NCBI GenBank assembly: GCA_903884235.1
Contig: CAISEB010000042.1
Span: forward strand, 1-39,737
Length of the DNA: 39,737 bases
Direction: 5' to 3'
Source: an uncultured Pseudomonadota bacterium
Lineage (GTDB): Bacteria; Pseudomonadota; Gammaproteobacteria; Steroidobacterales; Steroidobacteraceae
In this document: in pieces, positions 1-6,987 of the stretch
How positions within the stretch are numbered: position 1 is the first letter of the stretch
Layout of the letters: the number at the start of each line of letters is the position of its first letter
Program-made: the position numbers and the translations under genes
The notes under the pieces: generated by a model
What the model saw: the letters and a program-made list of their open reading frames with translations, nothing else
Told to the model about the DNA's origin: nothing
Database searches by the model: none

Positions 1-280
1 AACCAAACCTTAAACCAAGACCCACGATGGCCGCTGATCGCCGCCGCCGCCGCCCGTTCGGGCTACGCCCTCGCGGGCGGCGGCGGCATCAGCCAATCAG
101 CCAGCTTCAAGCTCGTACACCAATTCCCGGGACGTCAGCTTCCGAGCCGTGTGCGCATCGGGTTACGCGCCGTAGGTTGGGTGGAATCGGAAATTCAACG
201 TTGGCTCGCTGACCGCATCGACCAGTATCGTGCTGGCGCGCCGTGATATGTAACGACCGGATGGAGTGGCGGATGTTCGC
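1..280. other. Intergenic segment with a strong GC hairpin
   Basis: I see no convincing gene here. The notable structure is a 14-bp perfect stem (43-56 pairing with 74-87) around a 17-nt loop. The flanks CTGAT near 34 and ATCAG near 88 extend the symmetry imperfectly. It lies about 190 bp beyond the end of the leftward operon and might terminate it, but there is no uninterrupted T-run directly after it on either strand. A repeated extragenic palindrome is the alternative. The short forward reading frame at 27-212 is arginine-rich with no recognisable motif and is probably spurious. Confidence 0.4.
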
Positions 281-838
281 TCACCGGCGTTCTTCATCGG
301 CGGCATGTTCCGCGAACAGCGTATCCATGTCATCGCCAACGCCGTAGCCGAAGTTGTGGCAGGTGCGGCGCACCGAGTCCAGCCGAGCCAGGAGTTCGCG
401 TCTGTCGATTGAGGGGAGCGTGTCGATGAACTTCAGCGCCTGGTCGAACATCCGTACCAGTGCGTTGAAGTACCCCTCGTCCTGCAATCCAACGTCGTTA
501 CTGAAACCCGCTGCCCGTTCGCAGTAGAACACCATCAGCTCGGCGAGACCCGCCAGCTGGCCGATGGCCTTCTTGTAGTCCGAAATCGCCTTCTTTGCTT
601 TCGCCACCGACGTGAACTGATTCTTGAAAACATCCGGCCAGAGCCAGCGATCAATAGCGACCTTGTAAGGTTTCAGCACGTCGGCACTCAGCGAGAAGCG
701 TGCATGCAGGAATGCCTGATTGTCCTTGCTGGCCGCATACAGGTTCTGAACCAGTCCAATCAAGCCAGCGTGATCGAAGTCAGCCAGCTTGGCCTTGACA
801 TCATTCCAGGTCGGCCGTGAAGTATTGCGCGAGTTCAT
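281..838 (-). CDS. Uncharacterised 185-residue protein, last gene of candidate defence operon
   Basis: I do not recognise a function with confidence. The protein is soluble and probably all-helical, with no signal peptide or membrane segment. Its layout (an N-terminal LYAASKDNQAFLHARF block, a basic middle, then an LMVFYCERAAGF helix and a YFNALVRMFDQALKFI helix) resembles from memory a family annotated DUF6155, but this is a weak call. The start codon overlaps the stop of the upstream HNH endonuclease gene in an ATGA arrangement (835-838), so translation is likely coupled and the two products are probably made together. Base composition is lower in GC than the core genes to the right. In context it could be an accessory, inhibitor or immunity-type subunit of the nuclease-helicase operon; that is inference only. 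Confidence 0.8.
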   Translation of the reverse strand: MNSRNTSRPTWNDVKAKLADFDHAGLIGLVQNLYAASKDNQAFLHARFSLSADVLKPYKVAIDRWLWPDVFKNQFTSVAKAKKAISDYKKAIGQLAGLAELMVFYCERAAGFSNDVGLQDEGYFNALVRMFDQALKFIDTLPSIDRRELLARLDSVRRTCHNFGYGVGDDMDTLFAEHAADEERR

Positions 839-1839
839 CGATCACGACCGGCTGATGCGGTGCCACGCGCCATGCGCAGGACGTTCTCGCGGTGAAAGTC
901 GAGGTACCGCCGCTGGCCTTGCGAGAACACGCCGACGTTCACTCGGGCGTCGCGATCGATTCCCATGCGCTTGAGCGAAACCGGATCGGCCACCGGTGAG
1001 ACGAGCAACTGCCCAGAGTCCTCGAAGGAAATGAACCCCTTGTCGAACAGATGGTCCACCGTTGGCGTCAGCAGCAGACCGTTCTCGCCGTCGAGTCGCT
1101 CGTCGTTATTGCTGTCGCGCCAGGGCCGCACGTGGCTGGCAATCAGATGCTCCATGCGCTCCACCTTGGTTATGCGGCACGCCCGCTCGATGGAGCGCAC
1201 GTTGTCACGAAACTGTCCCTGACCGCGGCGCGCCTGCACGAGAGCAGCTCGCTCGGTTTCCTGAATCACCACGTCGGTCGAGATTTCCACTTCCACCCGG
1301 CGCTCCCATTCCTCGATGTCTTGTTCCGGCGCCGGCGTGTCCCGCTCGATCTTGCTGACCTCGTGCCCGACGTCGGCCACGCGATTCGCCTCGCCGCCGA
1401 TCAATGCGAACAGGGTAGATGCGAGTGCCGGGTTGACCATCGTGAGGTACACGCTTTGCAAACCATTGCCGTCCGGAGTCAGCGGCGCGTACTTGTTCGA
1501 AAGATCAGGTCGCAGTCTGGCGATGTGGTCCTTCGGCCGGATGCTATTGGACAGTCGCTGCCAGCGGACGCCAACTCGCCAGCCAATCTGGCTCCAGTTC
1601 GTGCCGGCGTTACCGAATTCCTCTGGCTTCGGGCTCTCTCGGCAGTAGCCGCTCACGATGCCGAGCGCAGCGATGCGTGTATCGCAAAACGAGAACACGA
1701 TGTCCCCCGGGGCGACCTCGCGCATGAACTCGTAGAAGGGATTACGGTTGCCGTTCTTGTTGCGCTTGGGTGACCACAGATATCCGCCGTCGATTTCCTG
1801 GCGGAAGGTCTGGTTCTGGTTGACCCACCAGTAGCGCAT
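835..1839 (-). CDS. HNH endonuclease with N-terminal EVE/PUA-like domain
   Basis: This 334-residue protein has two recognisable parts. Residues 1-150 look like an EVE/PUA-like domain (MRYWWVNQNQTF start, then PGDIVFSFCDTRIAALGIV around 44-62), a fold that in related enzymes binds modified cytosine. Residues about 215-275 form an HNH_2-type nuclease with C221, H236 (ASHVRPW), N253 (GENGLLL) and H263 (DHLFDKGF) as the probable catalytic and metal-binding positions. EVE-HNH pairs are known in modification-dependent (type IV) restriction, for example VcaM4I. The gene starts 3 bp after the stop of the DUF2075 helicase gene and overlaps the next gene by 4 bp, so it is the third gene of a tight operon. 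All expected HNH residues are present, so it looks active. The precise DNA target is unknown. Confidence 0.9.
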   Translation of the reverse strand: MRYWWVNQNQTFRQEIDGGYLWSPKRNKNGNRNPFYEFMREVAPGDIVFSFCDTRIAALGIVSGYCRESPKPEEFGNAGTNWSQIGWRVGVRWQRLSNSIRPKDHIARLRPDLSNKYAPLTPDGNGLQSVYLTMVNPALASTLFALIGGEANRVADVGHEVSKIERDTPAPEQDIEEWERRVEVEISTDVVIQETERAALVQARRGQGQFRDNVRSIERACRITKVERMEHLIASHVRPWRDSNNDERLDGENGLLLTPTVDHLFDKGFISFEDSGQLLVSPVADPVSLKRMGIDRDARVNVGVFSQGQRRYLDFHRENVLRMARGTASAGRDR

Positions 1840-1842
1840 TGA

Positions 1843-3774
1843 TTACGGCTGATCCATTGGCTTGTCTGCCACCATGCGTAACTCTGGCTTAGCCTGGACC
1901 TCCTGGCGACGGTAGGCAATTCTTGCGCGGAAGTGAGCGGCCGTCGCCGGGTCCGTGAAGTAGACGAAGCAGCCCTTCATGCCCCGGGTCATCAGCGTGC
2001 GGTACGTATTCTTGATGATTGCATCGGCCTTGGCGCGTGTCTCCACGGGTGCCGTTGCCAAGGCCTTCTTGTAACCCTTGATGGACTGGTCCTGCCGAGA
2101 TCGCCTCTCCGGCTGCGTGACAATCTCGCCATTGCGGACGATGAGATCTGGTCCGACGATGACGCCAATGTAGTCCACCTCCAACCCCTGGCAGGTATGG
2201 ATACATCCGATTTGTTCGACGGAGCGCTCGGCCGTGATCCAAAGTCCCCCATCCTGAGCCAGGTTCCACTGCATTGCGAACTCGTGATCCGGGAGGACGA
2301 CATCAAAGGCGTTCGGGTCCTTCTTGCTCTTCCAGTCCCAGCAATAACCAGCCACCATTCGCGCCCGATTGGCGGTGCGATTCTTCTCTTCGATCAGGCG
2401 ACGGACTTCAGTCGGTGAGTCGAACACCTGGAAATCGAATTCGTCTGGGTCCAGGTCCGGGTTGGCCGTATCCCGAATACCAAGAACCTGGTCCAGCCAC
2501 GCAAGATAGCCGTCGGATCCTGCGCATCGGAACTGGGATTCCAGCTTCAGATGGGTCACAGCCGCGCCAGCCTTACGCGCCCAGGCTTCGATTTCCGATT
2601 TCCGGCCAATATCTTTCCAGGTGACGCGCTGATCCTCGTCGATGAAGAAAATTGCACACTTAGCGGCACGGATAATTTCGTCGATCTGGTTGTTACCGAG
2701 ATTGGCGTAAAGCCCGGACTTGTCATTCAGCCGATGCGCCTCATCGACGACCAGGGCATCGAAAGTATCGGCGGGCGTCTCGATGAATTCCCCGGACCCG
2801 GCGAACAGACTGGCGATCTTCGAACGTCGGTAAGCTCCGGATAGAGTCTGTTCAAACACTGCGCGGGGCGCCCGGTTCTTGGTGACGTACTTAGCCAGTA
2901 GCCGCTTGGAGGTGAGCGCCGTCAGCAGATTGATCGCCACGACAGATTTCCCGGTTCCAGGACCTCCATCGACGATGATCACTCGCTTGGCGCCATCAGA
3001 CGCTTCCATCGCCTCGGCGACGATGGTTTCATAGGCCACCTTCTGGTCATCGATCAGCACGAATTCGCGTTTACCCTGCAACATCCCGACCAGCGCATCG
3101 ATGAGCCTGCGAGAGGGGCGTATGCGGCCGTTTTCAATCTGGACGATCAGCTTGCCACGATCGCCGCGGCGCACATGCTGAGCGATGAAAGCTCGTAGGC
3201 GCTCGCGTTCGCCCTGTCCGGACAGGAATATGGGTGCCAATTCGACGTAAGACAGGTAGATAGGGTCGTTCAGGACCGCGCCATCCACGAAGTTGTGAAG
3301 GTAGGCGCAGGGCTGTAGCGGAATGTCTCGGGAGTACACCTCCTCGTTGAAATTTCGCAGCAATTCCGCGTAGGACCATGCCTGGTAAGAGGGATGACTC
3401 GCGTCCCCCTCGCCGCCGGAGAATCGGGTCCTGACCAGGCCATCCTTGTTGGTTTTGGAAGCGGTTTCCCACTGCTTCAATTCAATGATGATCAGCTTGC
3501 TGCGATTTTGCTCATCGAGCCCCGACATCAACAGGTCGATGCGCTTGGCCGTCTGGGGAATGACGTACTCGATGGCGATGCCGCAGTCATTTGGTATGGA
3601 CTCGTGGCGCAGCACCTTCGCCATCGCCAACAGTGATTCCTTCCAGGCGCGGATTTCAGTCTTCGCGACGCGCCGCCCAGTCCGGTCCTGGTACGCGCCG
3701 AGAACAACGGCTTCGATATCGTGACCGAACGCGTCGTCGAGAAATCCCGCCTTGGTAGATTGATAAATGATCAT
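1843..3774 (-). CDS. DUF2075 (Schlafen-3-like) SF1 helicase with N-terminal PD-(D/E)XK-like nuclease
   Basis: This 643-residue protein begins with a restriction-nuclease-like region: D80 (KRIDLLMS) and E98-x-K100 (IIIELKQWE) match the PD-(D/E)XK pattern. The helicase core follows, with Walker A GGPGTGKS at 270-277, Walker B LVVDEAH around 341-347, a FFIDEDQR motif near 376-383, and a late TCQGLEVDYIGV block typical of DUF2075/SF1 proteins. No membrane segment is visible. It is the second gene of the leftward operon, 15 bp after the MazG-like gene and 3 bp before the EVE-HNH gene. DUF2075 proteins are frequent in defence and mobile regions; a nuclease-helicase acting on invading nucleic acid is the natural reading. 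No good Shine-Dalgarno sequence precedes the ATG, which suggests translational coupling to the gene before it. Confidence 0.92.
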   Translation of the reverse strand: MIIYQSTKAGFLDDAFGHDIEAVVLGAYQDRTGRRVAKTEIRAWKESLLAMAKVLRHESIPNDCGIAIEYVIPQTAKRIDLLMSGLDEQNRSKLIIIELKQWETASKTNKDGLVRTRFSGGEGDASHPSYQAWSYAELLRNFNEEVYSRDIPLQPCAYLHNFVDGAVLNDPIYLSYVELAPIFLSGQGERERLRAFIAQHVRRGDRGKLIVQIENGRIRPSRRLIDALVGMLQGKREFVLIDDQKVAYETIVAEAMEASDGAKRVIIVDGGPGTGKSVVAINLLTALTSKRLLAKYVTKNRAPRAVFEQTLSGAYRRSKIASLFAGSGEFIETPADTFDALVVDEAHRLNDKSGLYANLGNNQIDEIIRAAKCAIFFIDEDQRVTWKDIGRKSEIEAWARKAGAAVTHLKLESQFRCAGSDGYLAWLDQVLGIRDTANPDLDPDEFDFQVFDSPTEVRRLIEEKNRTANRARMVAGYCWDWKSKKDPNAFDVVLPDHEFAMQWNLAQDGGLWITAERSVEQIGCIHTCQGLEVDYIGVIVGPDLIVRNGEIVTQPERRSRQDQSIKGYKKALATAPVETRAKADAIIKNTYRTLMTRGMKGCFVYFTDPATAAHFRARIAYRRQEVQAKPELRMVADKPMDQP

Positions 3775-3789
3775 CGGCGGGCGAGCACG

Positions 3790-4149
3790 TCAGGTCTCCG
3801 AGTACTTGCGTGCCGATCCCTTGAACACACTCGCGGGGTATTTCTCGGCGTTGCGAACGATCTTGTCGCGCACCGCCTGCAGTAGATCGACGTCCAGCTT
3901 GTCTGCCAGTCGGATCAGGTAGATCTGCACGTCAGCCAGCTCATTCTTTACAGCCACGAGCTGCTTCTCGGTCAGGTTTCTGCTCTGCTCTTCTGTCAGC
4001 CACTGAAAGGGTTCCAGTAGCTCGGCCGCCTCCACCGCGAGGGCGCAGGCCAGATTCTTCGGCGAGTGGAACTTGTCCCAGTCCCGCTCGGCCGCGAAGG
4101 CACGTAACTCATCACGGACCTTGATTAGTTCTGACATCGGCGTGCTCAT
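3790..4149 (-). CDS. MazG-like nucleotide pyrophosphohydrolase
   Basis: This 119-residue protein matches the small all-alpha MazG/RS21-C6 (dCTP pyrophosphatase-like) family, which hydrolyses NTPs or dNTPs to monophosphates and pyrophosphate. The metal-binding ExxE and ExxD pairs are visible at E40/E43 (VEAAELLEPFQW) and E70/D73 (NELADVQIYLIRLAD). It is about the usual length for a single-domain member and has no signal peptide. It is the first gene of the leftward operon, with the DUF2075 helicase-nuclease 15 bp behind it. In that setting it may deplete or clean nucleotides during phage infection or set the signal threshold of the system; the housekeeping alternative is removal of non-canonical dNTPs. 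An internal ATG at residue 5 (4137) is a possible alternative start. Confidence 0.9.
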   Translation of the reverse strand: MSTPMSELIKVRDELRAFAAERDWDKFHSPKNLACALAVEAAELLEPFQWLTEEQSRNLTEKQLVAVKNELADVQIYLIRLADKLDVDLLQAVRDKIVRNAEKYPASVFKGSARKYSET

Positions 4150-4764
4150 GGCGGCGAATACCTGAGGTTAGCGTGTCCCTTGGCGCCGGTGCATTACTTC
4201 TGCGGCGGGCGTCAGCCACGGCTTTCTCAGGACGTTGAGTATTTTTACTCAGCATATTGAGTAAACTGACGGCCGGCCAGGCGGGGCGGGCGCGGTGCCC
4301 CGAGGCGATTTCCGCAGGCATTGGTCTGCGGAATTCCTGGTTGCAGTGCCTGTAGCTAGACATGTAGCTAGCGCACGGGAATTCCGATGTTATCAGTTAT
4401 TAATCAAACACTTGCGCGCGCCCCGCGCGAACAGGTGCAGAATTTGGAGTGATTCGCACAGCGAACCACTTCCAGCACCCTGGCCTGCCGTCGCCTCACT
4501 GCATTGACTGCATGCGGAGAAAGGGCTTCTCGTCGCAGCGATCATCTTCTCGGAGCGCCGTGCGGACAATGCGGGTGTCGGGGCGACCCCCCCCGTTAGT
4601 CGATGGCCTGACTCTCACCTGGTGGGTCTCCAAACGAGCCGGGGCGGTTCAGTTAGGCGAATCGCGCTGGCTGCGATTGGGGGGGAGGTTGAATTCCCAA
4701 TCTGCTGCTGTTTTAGGCCAAGGTCTGGATTCGGAAGATCGCATCAGGAGTCCGGGGGTCAAGC
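4150..4764. other. 615-bp intergenic region between leftward operon and decayed gene
   Basis: It contains the operator-like cluster at 4236-4265, a direct repeat TGTAGCTAG at 4351-4359 and 4363-4371, and a possible 21-codon reading frame starting ATG at 4387 and ending in QVQNLE-stop at 4450-4452. Its last codons resemble those at 6539-6556. A small TTCGC/GCGAA hairpin follows near 4453-4465. Longer reading frames across this stretch have no protein-like features. I see no RNA gene. Confidence 0.4.
4236..4265. promoter_or_regulatory. Operator-like cluster of three TGAGTA/TACTCA half-sites
   Basis: TGAGTA at 4236-4241, TACTCA at 4246-4251 and TGAGTA at 4258-4263 alternate in orientation. The second and third form an 8-bp inverted repeat, TTTACTCA (4244-4251) and TGAGTAAA (4258-4265), with a 6-bp AT-rich centre. 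The first and second form a second palindrome with a 4-T centre. The cluster sits about 90-115 bp upstream of the leftward mazG-like start. Such symmetric sites are typical of dimeric helix-turn-helix (XRE-like) repressors, but no regulator gene is visible nearby. The arrangement is seen directly; its role is inferred. Confidence 0.5.
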
Positions 4765-5548
4765 ATGGCCTGCCACGTGCACGTACCCAAGCCGCTGCAT
4801 GGCTGGAAGGCGTTCTGCAACGAGATCGCTGTGATCGTCATTGGTGTGCTGATCGCGCTGGCGCTGGAGGCGCTCGTCGAGTGGGCGCACTAGCAGCACA
4901 AGGCCGAGGATGGGGAAGTAAGGCTAAAGGTCGAACTGCAACAGCTGGCCTTTTATGCTGCCGAGCAAATCGCCACGGCACCTTAGTGTACGGAAACAGC
5001 TCAACGAGCTTGAATCTCACCTGCTGGCGAGCAAGGGAACCATGGACCCTGCCCCCCGCGTCCAGAACGGCTTCATTTTGACGCCGGTCTGGACACCGCT
5101 CCGGCCTTGGCCGTCTCAAACCTGGGACGCATTGCAACAGGACGGCACCACCAGCCACATGTCGCCCGAGCTGCAATGGAGCCTTGGCAGGATCTATCAA
5201 TTGACGAGGCTGATGCGCCGGCGAAATGATCAGACTGAGGATGCGCAGGCGAGGCTTCGGCTGGCGAGTCAGGCGGTCGAGTTGACACCCGAAATCCGGG
5301 CAGATCTTTTGCAGGACATCTGGAGTCAATCGAACCGGTCCAACTCTGGCGCCGAAATCTCCTCACAGATTATTGCGAGAATGCGCGCCGCCGGCCTTGC
5401 GCCAAGCGACGAAGAAATCGATGTGAAACTGGCAGAGCGCAACTATCTTGCAGACTCCTACGTGCAGTTGTGCAAGCAGAACGGCCTGCCAGTAGGTGAG
5501 TGGAAATCTGTGGTGGCCAAAGTCCACCTGGCCGCATTCAGGCAATAG
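4765..5548 (+). pseudogene. Decayed N-terminally membrane-anchored protein gene (in-frame stop plus frameshift)
   Basis: Reading from the ATG at 4765 gives a start (KPLHGWKAF, then IVIGVLIALALEALVEW) characteristic of an uncharacterised protein family with one N-terminal membrane helix, seen in xanthomonads and sphingomonads among others. A TAG at 4891-4893 interrupts it, after which the same frame continues with a typical helix (FYAAEQIATAP) to a second TAG at 4984-4986. Removing one base, A4985, would read Pro-Cys-Val-Arg-Lys and join this frame to the open frame 4955-5548 (RKQLNELESHLL onward to KSVVAKVHLAAFRQ). Thus one nonsense mutation and one single-base insertion separate the pieces. 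The ancestral protein would have been about 260 residues. The downstream piece has internal ATG codons but lacks the anchor, so a functional product is unlikely. Confidence 0.75.
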
Positions 5549-5647
5549 GAAATAGGGCGCCCGGCCGCATCAAAGGTCCATGGGCTACTGCCGGCTTTAG
5601 AGACACCCAGTCAAATTTGAAGGCGATCGCCGCCACGGCGGTAGCTC

Positions 5648-6061
5648 TCAACGCGCATCGTCATCCGGCGTGATAAGCGACACCGTCGGAAAGTAACTTC
5701 GATAGCAGCCGACATCGCGCGTCACAATGGAGCACTTGCTAACCGCTGCGTGTGCGCCGATGTAGAAGTCCGGTAACACACCCTGTTTGCTTCCCTTGCG
5801 GCGCCGGTAATCCAGGAACACCTTGCCCGCCAAAAACAGCGCCTCGCGTGGAATGGGCTCCACCACCAGCTTTGCGTCGGCAACCACCTGCTCCAGTTCT
5901 TCGATGCGCTCGAAGGCCATCGACAGTTCGGAGTAGATCACTGCGTTGATGGCCAGCCGGTCGGTGAGCGCGGCTGATTCCAGCTGCCCCTCTGACCAGG
6001 CGGCCCACTTCGGATCGTCCTGCAGGACATCAAGCAGCACATTGGTATCGACCAGAATCAT
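5648..6061 (-). CDS. vapC: PIN-domain ribonuclease toxin (VapC family)
   Basis: This 137-residue PIN-domain protein has the expected acidic metal-binding residues D5 (MILVDTNVLLD), E45 (VIYSELSMAF), D98 (LPDFYIGAHA) and D116 (IVTRDVGCY). VapC toxins cut tRNA or rRNA and stop translation when their antitoxin is lost. The partner antitoxin gene is directly upstream on the same strand, with 4 bp between its stop and this ATG. Length and motif set are normal, so it looks intact. It lies in the lower-GC accessory segment next to a candidate defence operon and a decayed gene, a common setting for toxin-antitoxin pairs. The RNA target cannot be read from sequence. Confidence 0.93.
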   Translation of the reverse strand: MILVDTNVLLDVLQDDPKWAAWSEGQLESAALTDRLAINAVIYSELSMAFERIEELEQVVADAKLVVEPIPREALFLAGKVFLDYRRRKGSKQGVLPDFYIGAHAAVSKCSIVTRDVGCYRSYFPTVSLITPDDDAR

Positions 6062-6065
6062 CGCT

Positions 6066-6302
6066 TCAGGCGCCGCGCGTAAGCGCGAGGATCTCCTCGG
6101 TTTTCATCTTCACGGTGGCCCGACCGCGCAGCTTGGCGAAGGCGCTGGTGCGCGCCTTGGGAGCGCGCCGCGCTGGACGCAGCACAACTTCTCCCGTGCT
6201 GAGGCGTTCGAAAGTCACCGCCGCCCCGGGCTTGAGCCCGAGATAGTCGCGCACGCTTTTGGGCACCGTGACCTGCCCCTTGCTCGTTACATTGGTAGCC
6301 AT
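6066..6302 (-). CDS. vapB: AbrB/MazE-type antitoxin
   Basis: This 78-residue protein begins with a SpoVT/AbrB swapped-hairpin DNA-binding domain (VTSKGQVTVPKSVRDYLGLKPGAAV, about residues 5-29), followed by a basic tail rich in Arg, Lys and Ala (about 43-70) that should wrap and inhibit the PIN toxin. It is the first gene of a two-gene operon with the toxin, 4 bp away. AbrB-type antitoxins repress their own promoter as dimers, and a matching palindrome lies just upstream at 6305-6336. An overlapping longer reading frame in another phase is spurious. Confidence 0.92.
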   Translation of the reverse strand: MATNVTSKGQVTVPKSVRDYLGLKPGAAVTFERLSTGEVVLRPARRAPKARTSAFAKLRGRATVKMKTEEILALTRGA

Positions 6303-6304
6303 AC

Positions 6305-6336
6305 AAGTAATACCTCACACTCAGTAGGTGTTACTT
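6305..6336. promoter_or_regulatory. Operator palindrome upstream of the antitoxin-toxin pair
   Basis: AAGTAATACCT (6305-6315) and AGGTGTTACTT (6326-6336) are inverted copies matching at 10 of 11 positions, separated by 10 bp, only 2 bp upstream of the antitoxin start. One dimer of the AbrB-type antitoxin per arm would place repressor across the start region, the usual autoregulation of such pairs. No clear -10/-35 pair could be fixed. Confidence 0.7.
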
Positions 6337-6585
6337 TACCGGGAACTTGGCCAGTGGTCATGCACTGTGTGCCGGATCCCGGCAATTGTGCCGTTTGGCC
6401 GCGGAAATCCAGACTGGTCCCCGGGGCGCCAGGGACGTCCCGCCAAAGCCGCCCATATCTTGTAGCTAAATCAGTAGCTGGAACGACGCAACGTTGCTTT
6501 TCGCTGCCGCTTCAATTGGTTAGGGAGATTGGGAAGAGCAGGTGCGGAACCTGGAGTAGCGCGCCTCGCTGGCGGGCACTCGCGC
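6337..6585. other. Intergenic end of the accessory segment with a diverged repeat
   Basis: No gene is supported here. It contains TGTAGCTA at 6461 with a partial second copy GTAGCT at 6473, and CAGGTGCGGAACCTGGAGT starting at 6539. These resemble the elements at 4351-4371 and 4432-4450 in both content and spacing (78 versus 81 bp). Base composition shifts to high GC from here rightward. Confidence 0.4.
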
Positions 6586-6987
6586 TCAGAAATCGGTCTT
6601 GCCGAAACGAGCCAGCCCCTGGTTCACGCCGGGGGGATCGAGGACCGTCAGATCGAGTTCGACCGGCGGGCCAATCCACCGCCCCAGATAGGTGTGGTCA
6701 CCGAGGTCATCCAGCGTCAGCGGATGAATCAGGACACGCAGCCCGGAGCGGCTCAATTCCGATTCCACCTCCGCCAGCAATTGCGCGCCGAAGTGAATCT
6801 CGAACTGCGCAGTGATGTGCGGTCCGGCTTTGCGATCGCGCAATTCGCCGACGAACAGCAATCCGGCTAGCGCATGGTCCGGCGGCAGCGTTCTCAGCCT
6901 TGCCTGAAGACTCGCGGCGGTGGCGCGCTCCGCTGCGGAGTAGTAGACGTGCGCGTGATACGGGGCATCGCCCACCGTGCTTGGCAT
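6586..6987 (-). CDS. DOPA 4,5-dioxygenase family protein
   Basis: This 133-residue protein resembles the small DOPA 4,5-dioxygenase family (ring-cleaving, non-haem metal, alpha-beta fold). Hallmarks are YHAHVYY near the start, a GPHITAQFEIHF block mid-protein and LRVLIHPLTLDDLGDHT near residue 100, which together supply the conserved histidines. The physiological substrate in bacteria is mostly unknown; fungal members act on DOPA. I chose the ATG at 6987 because GGAGGA lies 7 bp upstream; a longer open frame to 7278 has no family match. It is transcribed away from the VOC gene at 7401. Unlike many members, the GPH motif is followed by ITAQ rather than PMPQ-like residues. Confidence 0.82.
   Translation of the reverse strand: MPSTVGDAPYHAHVYYSAAERATAASLQARLRTLPPDHALAGLLFVGELRDRKAGPHITAQFEIHFGAQLLAEVESELSRSGLRVLIHPLTLDDLGDHTYLGRWIGPPVELDLTVLDPPGVNQGLARFGKTDF

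Noticed and set aside
4449-5081. 210-codon plus-strand frame overlapping the decayed gene
   Set aside because: It has no protein-like motif, and its phase conflicts with the family-like reading at 4765-4983.
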